Positions 58,810-64,000 of a stretch of 64,000 bases of DNA are shown one piece after another (position 1 is the first letter of the stretch; every line of letters begins with the position of its first letter). The translations under genes were made by a program, and so were the position numbers. The notes under the pieces are model-generated. The model worked only from the letters and a program-made list of their open reading frames with translations. It searched no databases and was not told where the DNA came from. The DNA lies in assembly GCF_011516635.5 (NCBI RefSeq), contig NZ_CP096255.1, positions 496,001 to 560,000 on the forward strand, written 5' to 3'. Origin of the DNA: Bradyrhizobium barranii subsp. apii. Lineage in GTDB: Bacteria; Pseudomonadota; Alphaproteobacteria; Rhizobiales; Xanthobacteraceae.

Positions 58810-59081
58810 GACACCGCCTTTACGCTTTCGAGCAGGCCGTCGAGCTTGCCCTCGCGGTCGAGCGCATAGAGCTCGTCGCAACCGCCGACATGGGTTCCGC
58901 CGATCCAGATCTGCGGGAAAGTCGAGCCCCCGCCGGCGCGGTCGTACATCTCTTCGCGCCAGGACGGGTTCCTGGCGATGTCGAACTCCGTGAAGGTTGC
59001 CTTCTTGCGGGTCAGCAGCGATTTGGCGGCGGAACAATAGCCACAGCCCGGCCTGGTGTAGATTTCGACAGCGTCGGTCAT
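58806..59081 (-). CDS. grxC: glutaredoxin 3
   Basis: The 91-residue thioredoxin-fold protein has the active site CGYC in YTRPGCGYCSAAKSLL, the glutathione-binding TFPQIWIGGTHVGGCDELYAL and the usual length of GrxC. MTDAVEIY at 59081 is chosen as start; ATG 59099 in frame adds six residues. It reduces disulfides with glutathione. It overlaps the nitrilase gene by 4 bases, a pairing common in Rhizobiales. Confidence 0.95.
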   Translation of the reverse strand: MTDAVEIYTRPGCGYCSAAKSLLTRKKATFTEFDIARNPSWREEMYDRAGGGSTFPQIWIGGTHVGGCDELYALDREGKLDGLLESVKAVS

Positions 59082-59116
59082 GTCGTGTGGCGCTCTCATG
59101 TCATGAAGTCATTGAA

Positions 59117-59926
59117 TTATATGGGACGGGGGCCGCTCTCGACAACCCGGGCGAACACCAGCACGTCCACCTGGGCCGCCTTGGCGCGGAGCAGGGCCCG
59201 CGCACAGGCGTCCAGCGTCGCCCCCGAGGTGAGGACATCGTCGATCAGGACGATGCGGCGGTCCTGGATTTCCGCCTGGCGGTCGGGGGATACCTGGAAT
59301 GCGCCCTGCACATTGGTGGCGCGCTGGGTCCGCGACAGGCCGATCTGCTGCTCGGTCGCGCGCACCCGGCGCAGCACTTCGCCGCGCACCCTGACACCGC
59401 TCTGCCGCGCGATGATGAGCGCCAGCGCCCCGGACTGGTTGTAGCGGCGCCGCCACGCCCGGCGCCAATGCAGGGGCACCGGCACCAGCATGTCGGCTCC
59501 GGTGAGCAGTTCGGCGCCCGCGCGCGCCATCCAGCGGCCCATGGCCGGCGCCAGATCGGTACGGTCCTGGTATTTCAGCGCATGCACCAGCGTGCGCGCG
59601 ACGTCGTCATAGCGCACCGCCGCGCGTGCACGCTGGTAAGCCGGCGGGCTGGCGATCGCCTCCATCGACAGCATCTCGGGGCCGGGATCATAGACGAAGG
59701 GAATGCCGAGGCGCGGGCAATAGGGCCGTTCGATGAACGACAGCCGCGCCCAGCAGGCCGCGCAGACGCCCTCGCCGTCGACCGGCTCGCGGCAGGACAC
59801 GCACAGCGTCGGCAGCGCAATGTCGAGCGCGAGCCGTGCGGCGCGCGACAGCACGTCGCGGCCGGCCGTCCATGCGGCACGCAACGGCGCGGCGATGGAG
59901 CGGGTGGGGGCGGCGTCGGCTTCCAT
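59117..59926 (-). CDS. comF: ComF family protein (phosphoribosyltransferase domain)
   Basis: The 269-residue protein has an N-terminal four-cysteine zinc site (LCVSCREPVDGEGVCAACWARL) and a C-terminal type I phosphoribosyltransferase domain with the PRPP loop IVLIDDVLTSGATLDAC and LVPVPLHWRRAWRRRYNQS. In naturally competent bacteria ComF helps uptake of DNA; in this group the role is less clear. It lies upstream of grxC on the same strand, 35 bases away, probably in one operon. Confidence 0.92.
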   Translation of the reverse strand: MEADAAPTRSIAAPLRAAWTAGRDVLSRAARLALDIALPTLCVSCREPVDGEGVCAACWARLSFIERPYCPRLGIPFVYDPGPEMLSMEAIASPPAYQRARAAVRYDDVARTLVHALKYQDRTDLAPAMGRWMARAGAELLTGADMLVPVPLHWRRAWRRRYNQSGALALIIARQSGVRVRGEVLRRVRATEQQIGLSRTQRATNVQGAFQVSPDRQAEIQDRRIVLIDDVLTSGATLDACARALLRAKAAQVDVLVFARVVESGPRPI

Positions 59927-59965
59927 GGGGAGAGGCTAGCGTTCTGTTTACGGGGGCTCAAGCCA

Positions 59966-60130
59966 CACTCTCGCGCCCCGGACGCAGCGCAGCGCTCCCG
60001 GCGATGCGAAGCATCGTCCGGTGCGCTGCAGAGCCGGGGCCCATCTCACCGCATCGTGCGGTGGTGCCTTCTGGGTCCCGGCTCTGCGCAGCAGCGCTAA
60101 GAGCGCCGCAGCGCGTCCGGGACACGAGAG
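59966..60130. repeat. intergenic palindromic repeat cluster between comF and the methyltransferase
   Basis: Several inverted words (CCCCGGACGCAGCGCAGCGC against GCGCTAAGAGCGCCGCAGCGCG, GGCTCTGC in both directions, GCGATGCGAAGCATCGTC) fill the divergent region. This is a repeat-rich spacer of the type seen elsewhere in the window; promoters of both genes must lie at its edges. Confidence 0.65.
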
Positions 60131-60141
60131 AGGAGATTGCC

Positions 60142-61008
60142 ATGGCGGTCGTGATCGGCGTAACCAGCGGCATGGCTCAGACCCCGCAAACCCCGCCCGC
60201 TCTGTTCGATCGCGCATTGCTGCATGCGCGGCAGCGGCGCGCACATGCGCAGGGCGGGGTGACATTCCTGCTCGATCGTGTTGCAGAGGACATGATCGAC
60301 CGGCTGGCCGCCGTGATGCGGGAGTTTCACGCTGCGGCCGATCTCTGGACGCCCGGTGAGGGGCTCACGGGGCCGCGATCACTTCAGCGGATCGCGCTCG
60401 ACGAAGCAGGCGCGGAAAAACTGCCCTTTGCCCCGGAAAGTCTCGACCTCGTTGTCTCGGCGCTGGCGCTGCAATTCGTCAATGACCTGCCGGGCGTGTT
60501 CGCGCAGATCCGCCGTGCGCTGAAGCCCGATGGTCTGCTGCTCGCCGCGATGATCGGCGGCGACAGTTTAACGGAGCTGCGGCAAGCCTTTGCGGCGGCC
60601 GAAGCCGAATGCGAGGGTGGCGTGTCGCCGCGCGTGGCCCCGTTCGCGGATTTGCGCGACATCGGCGCGCTGTTGCAGCGGGCGGGCTTTGCACTTCCGG
60701 TCACCGATGTTGACCGCGTGGTGGTGCGCTACGCCAATGCGTTTGCGCTGATGCAGGATCTCCGCCGCATGGGCGCGGCCAATGTGCTGATCGAGCGGCG
60801 GCGCACGCCGACGCCCCGCGCGACGCTGCTGCGGATGGCCGAAATCTACGCCGAACGCTTTGCGGATGCCGACGGCCGCATCCGCGCGACATTCGACATC
60901 ATCTGGCTCTCCGGCTGGGCCCCGCATGCAAGCCAGCAGCAGCCGCTGAAGCCGGGGTCGGCGAAAGCGAGCCTTGCGGAGGCGGTGAAGAAGGCGGGGA
61001 AGGAGTGA
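60142..61008 (+). CDS. class I SAM-dependent methyltransferase, BioC/NDUFAF5-like
   Basis: The 288-residue protein has PPALFDRALLHARQRRAHAQ at the start, the region LPFAPESLDLVVSALALQFVNDLPGVF (motif III), and the C-terminal block NAFALMQDLRRMGAANVL with ERFADADGRIRATFDIIWLSGWAPH. This layout is found in the complex I assembly methyltransferase NDUFAF5 and BioC. ATG 60142 has AGGAG at 60131-60135. It is divergent from comF, as in other Rhizobiales. Confidence 0.88.
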   Translation: MAVVIGVTSGMAQTPQTPPALFDRALLHARQRRAHAQGGVTFLLDRVAEDMIDRLAAVMREFHAAADLWTPGEGLTGPRSLQRIALDEAGAEKLPFAPESLDLVVSALALQFVNDLPGVFAQIRRALKPDGLLLAAMIGGDSLTELRQAFAAAEAECEGGVSPRVAPFADLRDIGALLQRAGFALPVTDVDRVVVRYANAFALMQDLRRMGAANVLIERRRTPTPRATLLRMAEIYAERFADADGRIRATFDIIWLSGWAPHASQQQPLKPGSAKASLAEAVKKAGKE

Positions 61009-61014
61009 TCCTCA

Positions 61015-61142
61015 TGGTGAGGAGGCGCGTAAGGCGCGCTTAGCGGACGATGCTTCGCATCGCCGCGAGAACCATGCAGGCCCGGCTCTTGCCGTGCGGC
61101 CATCCTTTGAGACGCGCGTGCCGCGCTCCTCAGGATGAGGTC
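61015..61142. repeat. intergenic palindromic repeat, type 3
   Basis: CCTCATGGTGAGGAGGCGCG at the left end is complementary in outline to GCGCTCCTCAGGATGAGG at the right end, with inner inverted words GCGATGCGAAGCATC. It separates the two convergent genes. Confidence 0.7.
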
Positions 61143-61147
61143 CGTAC

Positions 61148-61558
61148 TCACATCAGCAAATCGATCAGATGGGGGATCAGCGGGATGTCGGCGGGCGGCA
61201 TCGGGTAGTCGCGCAGCTTGTTGGTGCGGACCCAGGCCAGGGTCTGGCCTTCGCGCGGGGTGACCAGTCCCTCCCAGCGCCGGCAGATGTAAAGCGGCAT
61301 CAGCAGGTGAAAGGTCTCGTAGCCGTAGCTCGCAAAGGTCAGCGGGGCCAGGCACGGCTCGGCCACGGTGATGCCGAGCTCTTCATGCAGCTCGCGGATC
61401 AGGCTCTGCTCCGGCCGCTCGCCGGGCTCACACTTGCCGCCGGGGAATTCCCAGAGGCCAGCAAGCGTCTTTCCCGGGGGGCGCTGCGCGATCAGGACGC
61501 GCTTGTCGGCGTCGACGAGCGCGCAGGCCACCACCAATGTCAGTTTGAGATCGGCCAT
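61148..61558 (-). CDS. mutT: NUDIX hydrolase, MutT type (8-oxo-dGTP diphosphatase)
   Basis: The 136-residue protein has the Nudix box GGKCEPGERPEQSLIRELHEELGI and the MutT N-terminus VVACALVDADKRVLIAQRPPGKTLAGLWEFPGGK. It removes oxidised dGTP from the nucleotide pool. ATG 61558 is chosen because upstream frames are not conserved. It follows argJ by 11 bases on the same strand, so both are probably co-transcribed. Confidence 0.93.
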   Translation of the reverse strand: MADLKLTLVVACALVDADKRVLIAQRPPGKTLAGLWEFPGGKCEPGERPEQSLIRELHEELGITVAEPCLAPLTFASYGYETFHLLMPLYICRRWEGLVTPREGQTLAWVRTNKLRDYPMPPADIPLIPHLIDLLM

Positions 61559-61569
61559 CGGCGTTCGGT

Positions 61570-62811
61570 TTAAGACCTGTAGTCCCCGTTGATCGCGACA
61601 TATTCCTTGGTGAGGTCGCAGGTCAGCACGCGGTCGCGGCCCTTGCCGAGGCCGAGCGAGACCTTGATGGCGATCTCCGGGGCCTTCATCGCTTCCGACA
61701 CCTGCGCCTCGTCGTAGTCGGGATCGCGCGCGCCGCTCTTGGCGACGCGGATGCCGTTGAAGGAGATCGAGAGCTTGTCGCGATCGGCCGGCTCGCCGGC
61801 CTTGCCGACCGCCATCACCACGCGGCCCCAATTGGCGTCCTCGCCGGCGATTGCGGTCTTGACCAGCGGCGAGTTCGCAATCGACATCGCGATCTTGCGC
61901 GCCGACGCCTTGGTCTTGGCGCCTTCCACGGTGATCTCGACCAGCTTGCGCGCGCCTTCGCCGTCGCGGGCGACCTGCTCGGAGAGATTGGCGAGCACCT
62001 GGTTGAAGGCTTTCACGAAGGCCTTCAGGCGGGGGTCGCTCGCGCGGCTGATCTTTGGTGCGCCGTGCTCGGCGGCGGCGCCGGTGGCGAAGGCCAGCAG
62101 CGTATCCGAGGTCGAGGTGTCGCCGTCGATCGTCACCGCGTTGAAGGTGTCCTCGACGCCGCTCTTGAGCAATGCTTGCAGGGCGGCGGGTGTGATCGGC
62201 GCGTCGGTGAAGATGAAGGACAGCATCGTCGCCATATCGGGCGCGATCATGCCGGCGCCCTTGGCCATGCCGTTGATGGTGACCTTGGCCTTGCCGAGCT
62301 TGACGGTCGCGGTCGCGACCTTCGGGAAGGTGTCGGTGGTCATGATGGCCTTGGCCGCGGCGAGATAGTCGCCGGACTCGGCAGTCTCGGCCAGCCGGCC
62401 GAGCACACCGTCGAACTTGGTCGCGTCCAGCGGCTCGCCGATCACGCCAGTCGAGGCCAGGAAGATCTCACCCTCGCTGCATCCGACCGCCTTGGCCGCG
62501 ATCTTCGCGGTCAGCGCGGTGGAGCTGCGTCCGGTCTTGCCGGTGAAGGCATTGGCGTTGCCGGAATTCACCACCAGCGCGCGCGCCTTGCCGCCCTTCA
62601 GCTTGGCGCGGCACCATTCCACCGGCGCGGAGGGGCATTTCGACCTGGTGAAGACGCCCGCGACCGCGGTGCCCTTGTCCATCACCGCCAGCAGCACGTC
62701 GGTGCGGTTCTTGTAGCGGATGCCGGCTTCGGCCGTCGCAAGACGGACGCCCGCGATCACGGGCATGTCGGGGACAGTTTTGGGGGCGAGCGGGGAGACG
62801 GAGGAGGACAT
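61570..62811 (-). CDS. argJ: bifunctional glutamate N-acetyltransferase / amino-acid acetyltransferase
   Basis: The 413-residue ArgJ makes N-acetylglutamate and recycles the acetyl group from N-acetylornithine in arginine synthesis. The auto-cleavage motif is in [21 protein letters not shown], where the chain splits before Thr of MATML, and NAFTGKTG and [14 protein letters not shown] are also present. Length and motifs are complete. It lies between the parvulin gene and mutT on the same strand. Confidence 0.96.
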   Translation of the reverse strand: MSSSVSPLAPKTVPDMPVIAGVRLATAEAGIRYKNRTDVLLAVMDKGTAVAGVFTRSKCPSAPVEWCRAKLKGGKARALVVNSGNANAFTGKTGRSSTALTAKIAAKAVGCSEGEIFLASTGVIGEPLDATKFDGVLGRLAETAESGDYLAAAKAIMTTDTFPKVATATVKLGKAKVTINGMAKGAGMIAPDMATMLSFIFTDAPITPAALQALLKSGVEDTFNAVTIDGDTSTSDTLLAFATGAAAEHGAPKISRASDPRLKAFVKAFNQVLANLSEQVARDGEGARKLVEITVEGAKTKASARKIAMSIANSPLVKTAIAGEDANWGRVVMAVGKAGEPADRDKLSISFNGIRVAKSGARDPDYDEAQVSEAMKAPEIAIKVSLGLGKGRDRVLTCDLTKEYVAINGDYRS

Positions 62812-62842
62812 CGGGGCGCCTTGGTGAGGTCTGGATATGCAG

Positions 62843-62866
62843 ATGGCCGGGCATTTGCCCGGCCAT
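62843..62866 (-). terminator. probable terminator after the parvulin gene
   Basis: A 10-base perfect stem (ATGGCCGGGC / GCCCGGCCAT) with loop ATTT lies between the isomerase stop and the argJ start. No T run follows on the minus strand, so it may work with another factor or be only a partial barrier. Confidence 0.5.
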
Positions 62867-62911
62867 TGCGACGTTAGATACTATTGGCGTCCGCGAAGTG
62901 ACAGCGAATTC

Positions 62912-63832
62912 TTACTTCTTCGCGGGGGGCGCCATCTTGCTGTCGGACGGCTTGGCAGGGTCGGCCGGCTTGGCATCCGGTTTGGCATCCGCTGCCGGCT
63001 GGTCCGTCCGCTCGACCTTGGCTTCCGCGCGGAGCTTGGCGACGTAGTCGGCCTGGGCCTTGCGGGTGACGTACTGCTCGATCTGGGCCTTGACCTGCTC
63101 GAAGTCCGGCGCCTTGCGGTTGCGCTTTTCCTCGACCTTGATGATGTGCCAGCCGAACTGCGACTTCACGGGATCGGAGATCTTGCCCGGCTCCAGCGTG
63201 AAGGCCACGGCCGAGAACTCCGGCACCATCTGCTCCTTGGTGAAGAAGCCGAGGTCGCCGCCATCGGCGGAGCCCGGATCCTTGGACTTCTTCTTGGCGA
63301 GCTCGGCGAAATCGGCGCCCTTGTCGAGCTCGGCCTTCACCGCCTTGGCCTCGTCCTCGGTCTCGACCAGGATGTGGCGGGCGCGCACCTCCTGCTCGCC
63401 GGTGATCTGCTTGGAGGCCTCCTCATAGACCTTCTTCATGGCGTCGGGGGTGGTGGCGGCCTTGCCCTCGTTGGCGAGCAGGCTGTCCATCAGCAGGCGG
63501 TTCCGGGCGAACGCCAGGCGCTTCTTGAACTCGTCGCCGTCGGCGACCTTCTTGTCCTCGGCAGCCTTGCTGACGATCTTCATGTCGATCAGGAAGGACA
63601 GCACGTTCTCGTCCTTGGTCGCCGGGTCCATCTGGGCGAGGCTCGCCCCGAGTTCCTCCTCGGCCATGGCAACGTCGCTCTTCTTGATTTCCGCGCCATT
63701 GACCTTCGCCAGCACCGGATCGTCGGCAGCCCGGCCGGGACCCGCGATCAGCGCCAACGCAAGGCAGCCCACGAGGGCGGTGGCGAGGCCGAAGCGCAGG
63801 CCGGTTTTGGTTACCGGGAACGAGGTGGTCAT
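62912..63832 (-). CDS. periplasmic peptidyl-prolyl isomerase, parvulin type
   Basis: The 306-residue protein has a signal peptide (FGLATALVGCLALALIAGPGRA), a SurA/PrsA-like N-domain (VLAKVNGAEIKKSDVAMAEEEL), and a parvulin domain (VRARHILVETEDEAKAVKAEL, SKDPGSADGGDLGFFTKEQMVPEFSAVAF and FGWHIIKVEEKR). The C-terminal 45 residues are a Lys/Pro/Ala-rich tail. It probably assists folding of outer-membrane proteins. ATG 63832 has AAAGGA before it; it is divergent from a gene starting at 63998. Confidence 0.93.
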   Translation of the reverse strand: MTTSFPVTKTGLRFGLATALVGCLALALIAGPGRAADDPVLAKVNGAEIKKSDVAMAEEELGASLAQMDPATKDENVLSFLIDMKIVSKAAEDKKVADGDEFKKRLAFARNRLLMDSLLANEGKAATTPDAMKKVYEEASKQITGEQEVRARHILVETEDEAKAVKAELDKGADFAELAKKKSKDPGSADGGDLGFFTKEQMVPEFSAVAFTLEPGKISDPVKSQFGWHIIKVEEKRNRKAPDFEQVKAQIEQYVTRKAQADYVAKLRAEAKVERTDQPAADAKPDAKPADPAKPSDSKMAPPAKK

Positions 63833-63953
63833 GGAAAATCCTTTTGTTGAAGCAGGGGGCTGCTCTAGCGGGGCGGACACTCGCCCAATTCAGGGGGGCT
63901 TGGCAACGCGAAAAGTCTGTCAAAATGATGAATTAGCCGCAATGCGCCCGCCG

Positions 63954-63982
63954 TTGACAAGGCCCTGACCGGGCCATATCTC
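63954..63982 (+). promoter_or_regulatory. sigma-70-type promoter at the right window edge
   Basis: TTGACA (63954-63959) is followed after 17 bases by TATCTC (63977-63982) and, 15 bases later, by ATG at 63998. In related genomes secA lies divergent from the parvulin-argJ genes, so this may be its promoter; the coding sequence is outside the window. Confidence 0.55.
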
Positions 63983-64000
63983 TGCCCGGTCGCGACCATG

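Overview
The window reads as chromosome of a high-GC alphaproteobacterium of the Rhizobiales, most likely Bradyrhizobium. This is inferred from gene content: an acdS/acdR pair, phaR next to phaA-phaB, a DUF4167 gene beside prmC, the run prfA-ptsP-lysC-ubiG, the set grxC-nitrilase-DUF1178-comF, argJ beside a parvulin isomerase, a LivM-LivG fusion, and many GC-rich palindromic intergenic repeats. No tRNA, rRNA, CRISPR array, phage gene or plasmid gene was seen.

Positions 1-15800 hold metabolic and regulatory genes. They include the 3' end of an acyl-CoA ligase, a TetR regulator divergent from an amidase with two matching palindromic operators, two LysR regulators, a broken cupin gene, an MFS exporter with an aldo/keto reductase, an amidohydrolase overlapping a uracil-DNA-glycosylase-like gene, and a second amidase with a histone-H1-like lysine-rich head. 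The metY-metA pair (sulfhydrylation route to homocysteine) and a frameshifted polysaccharide deacetylase follow. Positions 16000-23640 hold recQ, an acdS gene with a one-base lesion beside its regulator acdR, a cysteine desulfhydrase-like PLP enzyme, small genes, fragments of a GGDEF gene fused to an unrelated exported-protein fragment, and an HSL-type esterase.

Two insertion-sequence arrays (23695-28014 and 49789-53185) are built from the same three elements: an IS5-family element with a split transposase (936 bp, here IS5a), an IS5-family element with a single transposase ORF (932 bp, here IS5b) and an IS701-family element (1522 bp). Elements abut through a shared TTA/TAA trinucleotide. In both arrays the IS701 element lies exactly in the TTAG/CTAA formed at the junction of two IS5-type elements.

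The 21.8 kb between the arrays is mostly core genome. It carries a branched-chain aminotransferase, the PHA genes phaR, phaA and phaB, gloB, DUF4167, prmC, a HIT protein, a branched-chain amino acid type ABC transporter whose binding-protein gene is doubly broken, an RNA polymerase alpha-CTD-like protein, a MarR regulator, prfA and ptsP. The second array separates lysC from the palindrome that looks like its own terminator. The last 10 kb holds lysC, a PH-domain membrane protein, ubiG, a GIY-YIG nuclease bracketed by palindromes, a DMT transporter, DUF1178, a nitrilase-family hydrolase, grxC, comF, a methyltransferase, mutT, argJ and a parvulin isomerase. At the right edge a consensus promoter leads to a start codon at 63998.

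Four genes (cupin, deacetylase, acdS, ABC binding protein) are interrupted by single-base indels while both halves remain well conserved. They may be recent pseudogenes or base errors in the assembly, and the sequence alone cannot decide.
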